Shown: positions 52,561 to 63,604 of the stretch, one piece after another
How the letters are laid out: every line of letters starts with the position of its first letter
How positions within the stretch are numbered: position 1 is the stretch's first letter
Assembly: GCA_963580285.1 (NCBI GenBank)
Contig: OY757019.1
Span: 59,044,587-59,108,586 of the forward strand
Direction: 5' to 3'
Length of the DNA stretch: 64,000 nt
DNA from: Lucinisca nassula
Taxonomy: Eukaryota; Mollusca; Bivalvia; Lucinida; Lucinidae
The notes under the pieces: model-generated
Seen by the model: the letters and a program-made list of their open reading frames with translations, nothing else
Told to the model about the DNA's origin: nothing
The model's database searches: none
Made by a program: the position numbers and the translations under genes

Positions 52561-53391
52561 GAGAGAAAGGAGATATCTGGAATATGATAATTACTGTGTT
52601 ACTTGTCTTTTTAGGCTATCGGTTCATTTTGACGAGGTTTTTTCGTTAGTGTGTGTGTGTTTTTCTTTGTGTATTTGTTAAATTTCTTTCTTTTATTATT
52701 TCTCAACAAATGGTTTGTGTAATAGTGTGTAGACAAGAATAATGAATAAGGAATTAATGTGGCATAGGAATAATTTTATAGGACCTTAATTTCTATGGTT
52801 ACATAGAATTGTCCTCAATTTTCAATGGACGAATCGAACAACATTTCGTGACTACTTTTAGACATTCACAAGGTTTCTTCTTCTTCTTCTTCTTATTATT
52901 ATTATTATTAATTTACATATTGTATTTAGAATAAAAGAAATCAAATGTTTCTGAGAGTTTTGAAGTTTTATTCAAACGAAATGACTGAATTCTGAACATA
53001 ACCCATACATGACATAAAGGATCTTCCATGGATAGCTTTCCACTTCTGTGTTTGTTTTTAAGCTTTAAGTTTTAGTTTAAGCTTTTCTGTGGCATCTGAT
53101 CTCGGTCTACGATGTTTGCCGATGTCGCAAAAAATGGGACGGTTGGCATGGTAGTGGTGACTAAACGAAACATAAATAAAAATAATTTATTTATTTATTT
53201 ATTCATTTAAATGATGAAAAGGATAGCTCTTCAATGTGCACGCATGTGCATTTCGATTGAATAGGAAAGCATAATTTCAATTGGAAATAATTTACAAATA
53301 CAGCGAGATTGTACAGTACCAGTTTTTCGAACCATTCATTTTAAACGGCTTAGAAATCCATCCTTCAGTTAACTTAATTATTATTTATTAC

Positions 53392-53392
<1 letters not shown>

Positions 53393-53431
<39 letters not shown>
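53393..53431. repeat. (AGT)n microsatellite
   Basis: About thirteen AGT/TAG units. Confidence 0.97.
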
Positions 53432-53486
53432 CATGAAGCTTTTAGTTTATGAAATAATACTAGTACTATATATTAAAGAAATTATA

Positions 53487-53674
53487 CTGTAAATTTTTTT
53501 AATTAAGACTACCTTTGGGACTGTTCAAAATTGGTCTTAAAGACCACTTTTGAACAGTCCCAAAGGTGGTCTCTGACCAAAGGACACTGTATGCAGAAAA
53601 TGCAAAGAAGGAATAAATAAGGTTTTTAAATCGTAGTCTTAATTTTAGGTGGTCTTAATAGCGGAATTTCACTG
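53487..53674. mobile_element. Tigger-like MITE, near full length
   Basis: It starts ATACTGTAAATTTTTTTAAT (degenerate) and ends GCGGAATTTCACTG-TA. The centre is TTGGTCTTAAAGACCAC and TTTTGAACAGTCCCAAAGG. Positions 53690-54440 hold no recognised feature. Confidence 0.85.
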
Positions 53675-54440
53675 TATTTTTGTTATTCTGATAATGATAA
53701 ATTCTCAAATACTTTGTCAGAAGAAATACATATTCTCTGCCACTTAAAAACTTGATTTTGTTAGTTTTATGTACTTTATACTGGATAAGTAGATATAAAG
53801 AATAAACAAATTAGTGAACATAACCTTCCGAATTCATCGCGGAACGTAAATAAATATGAACGTTAACAACTACTATATTTAATTATACATTTGATTAATG
53901 AATTTGATATTTACATTTGACACGGTAAATATAATGATGCTTTATTAAAGGGGAAAAAAAAAAAAAAAAACAACAAAAGAGTAAAAGATGATACTCTTTT
54001 TTTTAGATAAGTTCGGTATCTTCGTGACATTCTTCTTACATGTTTAATAAACATTCATGTACATATAGTTTTGCTTACATGAGCTTCTAAATTGCGATCT
54101 AAAGTGTTATATCGTGAAACGACCTGATTTCATGTGATTAAATACCTTTGACATTGCAGTGACACCTGAAATTACCCTGTGCACGCACATTATCATAATA
54201 ATTTAGCTGAAAAACGCAAGGTGTTCCGAATGTAATAAACACGTCATTATCCTGCATAAATGAGTTCGTGCAGGTCATAGAAAAATTGGTTGAAAAAAAT
54301 GATAAAACAATGTTTCATGTTGTAATTACCTTTTACAGTAGTCAATAAATGCAAACAACGTTTTGATAAACATTTATGTTCCAGATAAACCGAACTTCCC
54401 TGCAATTTTAAACATAACGGTAGGCTATTTGAATAATTAG

Positions 54441-54864
54441 CAAATAATAAGTACCATGTCAGTGTGTCTCTTTGATCTCTTTATTTACGATCAGCGCAGA
54501 CGACCTAATGTTTGATAGGTTTCGCTGCTTCTTACCGATTCCTTCGCATCAAAGGTAAGAAAAAATCCTTGATTAAAAGCAGAATACTTAGATGAAAATC
54601 ATTTTGTTTACATTATCGTCGTATTTTAGTCTATTTCCTTCGCTAAACTTGTAGCTTTTCTATATCACTACGTAACGCGGGGACTGCTTTTTCTCGCGGA
54701 TGAATCAATCGTAGGTGTTCAAGCGTCGCGAGGTTATGGGAGGTCAACCAACCGATTACTCTGATTGGATGTGGGGAAAATGTGCACATTTATCTTCCGA
54801 ACCGGTTGCAGATCTATCAGCTTTCTCAATGGTTTTCTGCTCTTTAATATTTTTTAGTAGATAG
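54441..54864 (+). promoter_or_regulatory. Hox upstream region with a possible 5' UTR exon and intron
   Basis: This stretch just upstream of the Hox exon is free of the repeat families that fill the rest of the window. It contains a good donor-like site, AAAG|GTAAGA, with the GT at 54555. A pyrimidine-rich acceptor-like site ends in TTTTTTAG at 54857, seven bases before the first ATG. A spliced 5' leader with an intron of about 300 bp is therefore possible. An inverted CCAAT-type word (CTGATTGG) and ATTA-type homeodomain words lie between 54750 and 54775. No convincing TATA box was seen. The splice sites are visible; their use is inferred. Confidence 0.4.
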
Positions 54865-55330
54865 ATGGTGTTGCCACCATTTCAAAGTGGTGTGGGGAGT
54901 AAATTTAACTGTGTTCAAGAAATGAGTTCTTATTTACCTATTCGGCATAATAGTGCTGGTAGAGCAGATCACGATATTCACGCTGTAGACAATGCCAGTT
55001 ACATGGAACATTTTTTAAATATCCCTGATATATGCCCCACGGGGACGGACTACCGGTCTTCAAGGTATTATATGAGTCAGTACCAGACCGAAGCATGTCG
55101 TATGGAGGCCCTCCAACAGCGAAATCATGACTTCAGAATGGGGCTACATGGACGCTCATCTTTTTACCCTAATATGAACGTTGCCGCCAATTTACAAAGA
55201 TTCAGAGACAATGTGGAAAGCTTCCAAGGAAATACAAACAAAAGTGAGCCCATGAGTCCAGCGAACGGACATGGGCTGGCAACCGGGGACGGGGAAGCAC
55301 AGACATACTATCCGTGGATGTCTATCGTAG
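54865..55330 (+). CDS. Central-class Hox gene (Lox2/Lox4, Ubx/abdA type), first coding exon; partial
   Basis: This exon encodes 155 complete residues plus the first base of a glycine codon. It is the N-terminal, homeodomain-free part of a Hox transcription factor, which would act in the nucleus in axial patterning. The decisive feature is the hexapeptide T-Y-Y-P-W-M at residues 147-152, the contact motif for PBC/Extradenticle cofactors, followed by S-I-V-G. Ubx-like proteins have a similar M-A-I-x-G after YPWM, whereas Antp, Scr and Dfd types have basic residues there. The exon ends GTAG|GTAAGT, a consensus donor, as expected for the conserved intron between hexapeptide and homeodomain. An in-frame TAG directly precedes the first ATG. 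The ATG at 54922 begins Met-Ser-Ser-Tyr, the usual Hox N-terminus, and has a purine at -3, so it may be the true start; the first ATG would add 19 residues. The arm is Tyr/Met/Asn-rich. Hox identity is secure; Lox2 versus Lox4 needs the homeodomain, which lies outside the window. Confidence 0.9.
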
Positions 55331-55716
55331 GTAAGTGGTAGCTTTATGAACCATATCTCTCGTAAACATAACACTGTGAAAGGTGAGCAATTAAACCACT
55401 GTTTACAGACGGCGTATTAACCCAATGTTTACATTTTATGCCTCTTTGCCTGTTATATTATACCCCTGATTTAGGTGAGGTTTTATTGTTTTTATATGAC
55501 CCAAACATCATTTTCTAGTCATGTAAAATATATTTAACGGTCTCATGTGCCGAAGTATTGGTTGATACAAAAATGAGGGGCGGAAGGGTGGTAGATTTTA
55601 TGTCCCTATAAAGATTTGTTAGTGCGGACAGATAATGCAGGGCTATTTAATAAAGAACAACTTATTTTATTATCGAATGGCTAGTATATTATTATTTCAA
55701 CCGCAGAGGCCACGCG

Positions 55717-55747
<31 letters not shown>

Positions 55748-55865
55748 TTTTACATACGCGACATGTGAACATATATATGTAAGGCGACATTATTATTATC
55801 ATTATTATTTTTATTATTATGTTGCATTTATATTTATGAATACCAGCTGTCAACTTTCATCACGA

Positions 55866-56165
55866 AAACACGCCTATATAATTTTGACCCCCCTCGAACC
55901 CCACTTTTATAAAGTAAAGCTGGGGTTTGCAGGGGTAAACTTTTTCTTATTTCTGCTCAAATATATAGATTGTTTTATTTTAGTTTTCTTATTTCTGCTC
56001 AAAAATATAGATTGTGGGTATTCTTTAGAACCGCCTCGAGTACTCACAATCTATATTTTGAGCAGAAATAAGAAAAATATCACATTTTGTCATCTTAAAA
56101 TTTTCATTTATTCGGCGATAAAGGTTACAATGTATTTGTATAGGCGTGTTTTCGTAATAATTGTA
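55866..56165. mobile_element. Palindromic MITE, subfamily A, right core arm deleted
   Basis: Ends ACACGCCTATATAATTTTGA and TATAGGCGTGTTTTCGTAAT. CTTATTTCTGCTCAAA is duplicated. The core reads TTAGAACCGCCTCGAGTACT, jumping from the left arm into the outer right arm, so the complementary GGCGGTTCTAA is gone. Confidence 0.85.
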
Positions 56166-56601
56166 CAGGTTTTAAATAAGTGGATGACGATACCTGCATT
56201 ATTGTTAATATACTTCAACATTTTAAACAATAAAACATTACATGAAGTCTCAGGTTTTGCTATTTGTTATTATTATTATTATTTCGTTTGAGTAATACAT
56301 GATGTCATAATAACTACAAACACAATTATCTTCCATGGCGGCATGCTTCTTAGCTGGACACTAAGATATCCTGACATGAATTTAAACAAAAATATCCATA
56401 ATACCATTTCTAACTATTTTGCATTATCACAAGTCACAACGCTACTATTGTACTTTGATATTTTGTAAAAATGGGAGACAGACTTCCAACAGTCATTCGA
56501 CTTCCTTCTGAATCCCATTGTATAATATTGTCTTTATAGAGTTAGTTCATGTATTATACAAATAAATAAACGTTTAAACTAACTTAGAATTTCTAATATA
56601 A

Positions 56602-56605
<4 letters not shown>

Positions 56606-56670
<65 letters not shown>
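56606..56670. repeat. (TC)n microsatellite
   Basis: About 65 bp of TC repeat in the Hox intron, the complement type of the GA run at 37.64 kb. Confidence 0.97.
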
Positions 56671-56673
<3 letters not shown>

Positions 56674-56821
56674 CATGGATAAATAATGCAAAAGCCACGT
56701 GTTTGAATGTCGCTTTTATATGTTTGATGCCAAGTTTATTGAAACCCCGTGTGCAATATAGAGCCTTTATGGCTCTATCCGGCACAAAGTTTTTTTAGAG
56801 AAATGTATAGAATATGTCTCC

Positions 56822-57108
56822 ATCACGAAAACCCGCCTACATAGTTTTTACCCCCTTTAACCCCACTTTTTTATAGTTAAATTGGTGTTTACATGGGTAA
56901 ACCTCATTTTTCTTATTTCTACTCTAAAATATAGATTGTGGGTACTCGTTAGAACCGCCTCGACGAGGCGGTTCTAACGTGTACCCACAATTTATATTTT
57001 GAGCAGTAATAAGAAAAATATCACAATTTGTCGTCGTACTTGAAGATTTTCGTTTTATCGGCGATAAAATTTACAATGTATTTGTATAGGCATGTTTTAG
57101 AAATGCAG
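56822..57108. mobile_element. Palindromic MITE, subfamily A, full length
   Basis: CACGAAAACCCGCCTACATA to TATAGGCATGTTTTAG. The core GTTAGAACCGCCTCGACGAG with its complement extends to CACAATTTATATTTTGAGCA. A decayed partial copy follows at about 57140-57265. Confidence 0.9.
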
Positions 57109-58089
57109 CACATGGTTTTTCAGAGAAATGTATAGAATATGTCTCTTATGAGGCGTTTGTAACAAGTATCCACAATCTATGCTTGTAAGAAAAAATAAGT
57201 AAATAATATATATTTTGGCAAACCCAATTTTTCACAGGAAATGGGGTTTACGATGGTGTTCAGTACAAAAAGGTCTCGGATTGACATGAATTTCCTCACG
57301 TGCACAAACCCGGCCATGAATGGTGTTTCTCGACATATTTTTAAATTCAATTGTTACATCCATCTTTGTGCAATCTGTTTTACAGATGTGGAAATTGCTT
57401 GATTACTCAAAGATAACTAAAAAAATATACAAAAATAACAAAATTTAAAAGAACACATGACTAGCATCCATATTCAGTGTTTGAAGCAGAAATAAGGGAA
57501 AAAATAACAATGAACAAAAAAAATAACACAGAAAAAGAAATATCATTTTTACACTCATAAAAGACAGCCCAATATCACACGGTTGTGTTTTCGAATGTCC
57601 TCAATAACTTAAGCTCTGATTTTGCATGCATACAAAGAAATGGATATTATATCTCCATTACTGCAATTTTATTTCAAATTGCATTTACAAAATAACGCGT
57701 CAAATTGTTGTCATCACATGCAATAATTTTGACAAGATCTGAATAAATGCAATAAAATTTCATATGCAATACCGGACATATTGAAAAAAAATTGTTCTGT
57801 TAGACTAATTATCGCATGCAATATGATGTTATTTATATTATTTTTAAATGGGAAAAACTTCCTATATTTTTTTCTCATTTATGCAGGAAACTATTGCCTT
57901 GCAAGTGTGAAAATAAATAAGCCCGTAAATTAAATATCTTTATACACTTGTGTATATAATTAACTAAGTTGTAGACCATAAGTTCTATAGAAACAGCGAT
58001 TAAAGAAGGACAGTCCGTTAGTTTTAAACATAAATGTAAATCGTGGGTAAAAGTGTGAATATAAAAAACACCCGAATAAGACATATACA

Positions 58090-58378
58090 ACCCATCACGA
58101 AAACACACCTATATAATTTTACCCCCTTGAACCCCATTTTTATATTGTAAAACTGCGGTACAGGGGTAAACCTTATTTTTCTTTTTTCTGCTCGAAAATA
58201 TAGTTTGTGCGTACTCGTTTGAACCGCCTCGATGAGGCGGTTCCAACGAGTACCCACAATCTATATTTTGAGCAGAAATAAGAAAAATATCACAATTTTT
58301 CATCTTAAAATTTTCATTGTTTTTCGGCGATAAAGGTTACAATATATTTATATAGGCGTGTTTTCGTAATGTATGTAG
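58090..58378. mobile_element. Palindromic MITE, subfamily A, full length
   Basis: ATCACGAAAACACACCTATA to TATAGGCGTGTTTTCGTAAT. Core TTTGAACCGCCTCGATGAGG. Two arm positions are mismatched (GTTTGAACC against GGTTCCAAC). Confidence 0.9.
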
Positions 58379-58488
58379 AGAGAGAAGTCAAGAAATGATG
58401 ACATTTATTTTGTCAGAAAACAAATCTATATGTCTCAAGATAGACTGTTGAGGCGGTGTAAAGACTACCAACAATCTACAGTAAAATT

Positions 58489-58682
58489 CCTATATTAAGA
58501 CCACTTTTGGGACTGCTCAAAAGTAGTCATTAGGACCATTTTTGAACAGTCTAAATGTGGTCTCTTATTACGAGACACTGAGTGAAGACAACACAAATGA
58601 AGAATAACTGAAACCTTTTTTATAAACTTTTAAAAGGATATTTAGTCTTAATTGTGATGGTCTTAATAACGGCATTTTACTG
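58489..58682. mobile_element. Tigger-like MITE
   Basis: TA-CAGTAAAATTCCTATATT to ACGGCATTTTACTG. The central palindrome is diverged (GTAGTCATTAGGACCAT). Confidence 0.85.
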
Positions 58683-58833
58683 CATATTTTTGGAAAATAA
58701 TGTATACCCCTAAAAACACCATTTTTTTCTCGATATAGAGTGGAATTTACAGGGCTGGTAAGGGGAATGGATACACCTTCAGGTGAGGCAACTCCTCCAA
58801 AAGTATTTTTGTCTCCCATGTCACTAGGATTCA

Positions 58834-58886
58834 ACTCTTAAAGTAAAGAATTTGCTCCTGAGGAGCAAATTCTTTCCTTTAAGAGT
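58834..58886. repeat. Short hairpin, 25-bp arms
   Basis: ACTCTTAAAGTAAAGAATTT-GCTCCT pairs with AGGAGCAAATTCTTT-CCTTTAAGAGT around a central G. It has one mismatch near the base of each arm. Confidence 0.85.
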
Positions 58887-59729
58887 AGACCCCTTTCTTC
58901 AGTGGGGCAGGGCTTATAGAAAAGCGAACAGGATGTCCCGAAAGTTGTCTGCTTTTGAAAAATGGCAAAAAATAAATAAATAAATAAGCTGCCAGGTGTT
59001 CCCATTCCTCTTAATAAGAAAATAATATATATATATACATCTGCAACCCTGGTGAGTCAATGTTATTTGGCCATTCTGATTCTGAACCCAGGCTGCCTGA
59101 TATGATAGGGAATCCATTGGTCGTAAGCTTGTTAATGTGGTGTTAAAAGCGACTTTTTATTATTCATAACGTATTTGATCACACAAGCTGAAAGTTATAA
59201 ATTTTTCCACAGTGTGACCTATTGCACGTCTCAATTTGGTCAAAATACATCGCACGTCTTCACGTTTATTAAGTCCGTGAATTCACTGGAAAACTCGAAG
59301 TTTGGATGAGGGATGTTATGTTATATTTTTGACATGGGTTATATACTTAATCCGGACTGATAAATTGGTTCTGCTTATGCTGGTAAAATAAAAAGCTAAA
59401 AGGTTGCCTTTTGAAATAAAGAACACATAAAAGAACGAAAATCGGAGACTCGGTTTTATTGAGTCTCTTCCTACACAGCAATGTAGTTTGCAAAACTGTA
59501 GTATGTAGGCTGCAAGTCCTTGTTTGCCTAGCCCTGTAGACCAGACAACCAGTGAAGATCCAGATAAGATTGCACGAATTTGTTGCGAATTTCAGAAAGC
59601 TGAAACTTAAAAGGAAAGCTTAAGCAAATAGATATAATCTTGAAAATTAAAATTTTCATGCCATGTAAGCCTCTCAGGTAATGAAAGTGGATGCTCTTGG
59701 CAGAAGTTGAGTAAATCTAAACGACTCGA

Positions 59730-60150
59730 ACCCCAGTTGGCTCGTTTACCATGCCTGCGTAAAACTCAATCTGAGGCCCCTAAGGAATTTTCCCATACTA
59801 AACTAAGAAATATTGAAGGTTATGTTCCTGTTGTAGGTTGAAAATGTATGTGCCTACTCATTAGAATCGCCTCGACGAGGAGATTCTAATGAGTACACAC
59901 AGCATTCCTTCAGTTTTCCCCCATAGTTCCAGATAATAAACTTTAGTGAGGAATATTTTCCTCTTGTATGTTGAAACTGTGTACTCACTAGAATCGCCTC
60001 GATGAGGCGATTCTAATGAGTACACACAACACTCCTTTAGTTTATTACCCCCATAGTTCCAGATAGTAAATAGTGAAGGAGATTTTTCTCTTTTATCTTG
60101 AAAATGTATGTTGTGTGCACTCACATGAGTACAAACAATATACTGTATTC
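59730..60150. mobile_element. Palindromic MITE, subfamily C, tandem copies
   Basis: Two full cores, ATTAGAATCGCCTCGACGAG (59861) and CTAGAATCGCCTCGATGAGG (59990), and a third collapsed one (CACTCACATGAGTAC, 60118). They are separated by shared CCCCCATAGTTCCAGATA spacers. A degenerate SINE tail (GTGCTGACTGGGCTGTTGAA) follows at 60190-60300, then a 20-base C-run. Confidence 0.8.
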
Positions 60151-60399
60151 TATAGAACATAGCTAAATTGTTCTTAGCGTATGACTAACAATCAGTAGCT
60201 CGAAATTATGTATAAGGCTGCACATGAAAACTGTGCTTAGATGAACCGAATGGCTCGACTGACCATAACAGTGCTGACTGGGCTGTTGAAACTTCAAACG
60301 TACACGTTTTACGAAAATCATTTTGGAAATGGCTGAACGCTAACACCCCCCCCCCCCCCCTTTTTCGCGGCTCATTCCATGTGTGCTATTATGCATCTC

Positions 60400-60880
60400 G
60401 TTAGCGAGTCTATGTAATAAGCATCCATGTAAAGCCCAAGTTAGAGCAAAATGAAGGCATTATATCTGCCCCAACACACAGGTCTGCCCCCCGCCCATCA
60501 GGGCTTGAAGACATAAATGGGCTGCAGGATGCTTCCACGCAGAGCTGAAACTGACCCGCACACGAGTACTGGTAAACCGCTTAGAGGATCTAAGCCTGCC
60601 CAGGCAAAGCGGTGCGAGTTGGCCCGTCCATGCTTATAACCCCTATTGGTTTCATTGGGCGGCAGGGCTTCAAATGTCTTTTTATCTCAATGTCACAAAA
60701 TTGGAAGCAATGTCTCCAAAATGACCTTTACAGTGTTGACCGGGACGTTAAACCTCAAATCAAACAGACAATACAAAACCAACACACAGGTTGTGGTTGC
60801 TTGTTAGTACCGCCTCATTGAGGTGGTTCTAACGAGCATTACAACCCATGTATGGAGTATACGTAAGAAAATTATTGCAA
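60400..60880. mobile_element. Palindromic MITE, subfamily B, split by SINE-X
   Basis: The left part has ATGTAAAGCCCAAGTTAGAG up to ACACACAGGT. The right part restarts ACACACAGGTTGTGGTTGCT, with core GTTAGTACCGCCTCATTGAG and GTGGTTCTAACGAGC. Confidence 0.8.
60484..60778 (+). mobile_element. SINE-X, full length, 13-bp target duplication
   Basis: CCAACACACAGGT lies at 60471-60483 and 60779-60791. The element starts CTGCCCCCCGCCCATCAGGG and ends GGGACGTTAAACCTCAAATC with a short CAAA-like tail. Confidence 0.92.
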
Positions 60881-60946
60881 ATGTTCATTAGAAAAATAAC
60901 CTTTTCATATGTGTGAAATAATGCTACCAGGTAGCATATTGTGTTG

Positions 60947-61182
60947 GTGCAATTTGACATGAGACCGACCTCTATGCAAAGAATACGTATCGCTTAACAG
61001 GTCGGTTTTCGTAAACGTCTCGTGAATCTTCGGCATCTCGTGTATGGCGACCCATTTACCGACCGCTTTGTATTGAATAACAATATCGACGGCTTCGCAA
61101 AACTGCGAAGATAAATATATGCATTCAGTCGGGTGTGAAATTATGGTAAAAGAGGTCACCGGTCTCATGTCAAATTGCATTA
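60947..61182. repeat. Inverted-repeat element
   Basis: GTGCAATTTGACATGAGACC and GGTCTCATGTCAAATTGCAT bound about 190 bp that contain a 115-codon minus-strand frame without recognisable domain. Possibly a MITE. Confidence 0.6.
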
Positions 61183-61968
61183 TCTGGTTGTTGTAAGATT
61201 CCTCCCTCTTGATCCGCCATATTGGAGACACCAGATAGGTTTTTGTATACAAATTTGTTCATTTTGACCAACTATCCCTCAGTGACAAAAACACTGAAGG
61301 TGTTAAAATGTGACTGTTTTGGTCTTAAGAATAAAATCATCAAACTTTAGTCATAATTTTCCAAGAGACAAGAAAGTTATTTACGAGGAAAATACATTAA
61401 AATTCTGTTGATAACCTTGGTGTCTCCAGCAAGAAAGATAACTGTACGTGTGTGACGTCATCTGCAGCCTCAATTCTACATTACACAATTTCTCACGGAT
61501 GTTTTGTCGTTAGGTATACACGAACATGTAAACACAACACAAAACAGAAACATCTTTCCAAATAATAGCAATCATGATAATGATTATAATGATAATAATA
61601 ATCATGTTAATAATAATATTTTTTTATATAACAACAACAATGATTCTGGTTTTATTGTGGCCCGCGGCAGGCTTTAAATTGCTCTTAATTTTAAATTTTA
61701 TATCTGCTTTGCGTACAACAGTAGCAGATAGCAGGCTTTTTATTACGTTTTCATCTCACAAAATGTGAAATTTTATAACTACTGGGAAATGTGTTCAATT
61801 ATATGGCAATTTAAAGTCACTTATTCGGTAAAGCTGTTTAGCCTTACAATTTATTACTAGCAAAACGTAGAAAAATTCTAAAATCGTGAACCGATAAGTG
61901 GACAGACAGACTCCTGGTTACACATATCAAGCCACAGTCACAATGTCACGTATTGAGGGCTTGGTTTT

Positions 61969-62235
61969 CATCACGAAAACACGCCTATATAATTTTGACC
62001 CCATTCAACCCTACTTTTATATAGTAAAACTGGGGTTTACAGGGGTATACCTTATTGTTCTTATTTCTGCTCTAAAATATAGACTGTGGGTTCTCGTTAG
62101 AACCGCCTCGATGAGGCGGTTCTAACGAGCGCCCACAGTCTATATTTTGAACAGAAATAAGAAAAATATCACAATTTTTCATCTTAAATTTTTCATTTTA
62201 AAAGTTACAGTGTATTTGAAGAGGCGTTTTTAAAA
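61969..62235. mobile_element. Palindromic MITE, subfamily A, full length
   Basis: CATCACGAAAACACGCCTAT to GAAGAGGCGTTTTTAAAACG. The perfect core GTTAGAACCGCCTCGATGAG extends through CCCACAGTCTATATTTTGA, with arms matched at the changed A-to-G position (AGACTGTGGG against CCCACAGTCT). Confidence 0.9.
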
Positions 62236-63240
62236 CGTAGAAGAACGGCAATATATGCAGTAAAACGTAGTGAAACCTCATTACACACAGCTATAATAGG
62301 ACTACGAACCATTACACACAGCTATAATAGGACTACGAACTTGACCCAGCTACATTTGTTTTGAAAATTGCATAACGTAGGTGGCATGTCGATAAACGTA
62401 GCCTATGCCTATCAAAACGTAGCAAATCGCAGTAAAACTTAGAATATTACGTAAGACGTAGGAATCGGTAGTATCTAGAGGATCACCAGGTATGTTTCTT
62501 ATTACGTTTTTTGTACGTTTTGAATACGTTTTGTCTTCGTTTTAATACGTTTTACTGCGAAGTGATACTTAGGAATACCTACCAGAAAGTATAAAACGTA
62601 ATGAAACGTAGAATTAAACGTATCAAAATGTAGTAAGACGTAGGAAACAGCAGATAAAGCGTAGTAATACCTAGAGAACTTTTCATTGCTCTTAAAGGAA
62701 CTCATTTTTGATTTTTATTTTCCAGGTATATTGCTAATTACGTTTTTGTAGGTATTGGACTACGTCTACGATTTAATACGTTTTTGCTAGGTATACTCTA
62801 CGTCAGTTTTGAAAATTAAAAAAAAAAAATATAAAATAAAAAAGCATACATAGCTGGGTCACGAAAATAGCCATAAATAGTGTTTTCACTACGTTTTACT
62901 ACGTATATTGTCATTCTGCTACGTATTAAAAATGTAGTACAACCTACAATGGGACAATGAGACTGTGGCTTAATAACTTATTTAGACGGGAATGTTCGAC
63001 CATGCAATTGTCCATTCCGGATCCCTACTTTAATACGTACTGAATCGTTGGGAAGCATAACAGGCATCTAGCACAACGTATCGAAACGTAAAAAATGCAC
63101 TTATATATAGTAAAACGTACGCATTCCTATATAGACTGCGTACCACAAACCGCTTGGCAGCAGAGTAATACGTAGTTGAACGTATTAGAGAAACGAAGTA
63201 ACACCTACATCCCTAAATTTAGGTCAAATGTAGGCATTAC
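62236..63240. repeat. Island of AAACGTA/TACGTTT words (putative DNA element)
   Basis: AAACGTA, ACGTAG and complements occur roughly every 10-15 bp: AAACGTAG-type to about 62470, TACGTTTT-type 62500-62560, ACGTAG-type 62580-62670, TACGTTTT-type again 62735-62790 and mixed beyond. An inner pair TGACCCAGCTA (62342) and TAGCTGGGTCA (62851) is inverted. A 31-bp exact tandem duplication (ATTACACACAGCTATAATAG) lies at 62279-62340. No ORF of note. Confidence 0.65.
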
Positions 63241-63284
63241 GCTAACACACATTTTTCCACATCTTCAAAATGGCCATTTTTCTG

Positions 63285-63490
63285 ATGAAAATCCGTGATA
63301 TTTTTCTTATGAATACTGCAAACATAGGTTGTGGGTGCTCGTTAGAACCGCCTCATTGAGGCGGTTCTAACGAGTACCCACAACCTATGTCTTGGAGCAA
63401 AAATAAGAAAAATAATCTATACCCCCGTAAACCCCAGTTTTCTCTATATAAAGTGGGGTATAGGGGGTCTTCATTTTACGGACTTGATCA
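63285..63490. mobile_element. Palindromic MITE, subfamily B, full core
   Basis: GTTAGAACCGCCTCATTGAG with perfect complement. The outer arms ACATAGGTTGTGGGTGCTCG and CGAGTACCCACAACCTATGT pair with one mismatch. The right end has TTTACGGACTTGATCACG. Confidence 0.9.
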
Positions 63491-63604
63491 CGTCATGGAT
63501 GGGGTCGTAATATAAACCCAGCCCTCAATACGCGACAGTGTGACTGGAGCCTTATTCTATATAAAAACGATCCAAACGTACAAATACTGACCGACCGGTG
63601 CAGA

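Noticed and set aside
59521..59545. miR-10-like word (CCCTGTAGACC) suggesting a Hox-linked microRNA
   Set aside because: The match to the mature sequence is poor beyond the first bases, and no hairpin arm is visible beside it.
60905..61252. 115-codon minus-strand frame as a gene
   Set aside because: It is bounded by an inverted repeat, lies in the Hox intron and shows no recognisable motif.
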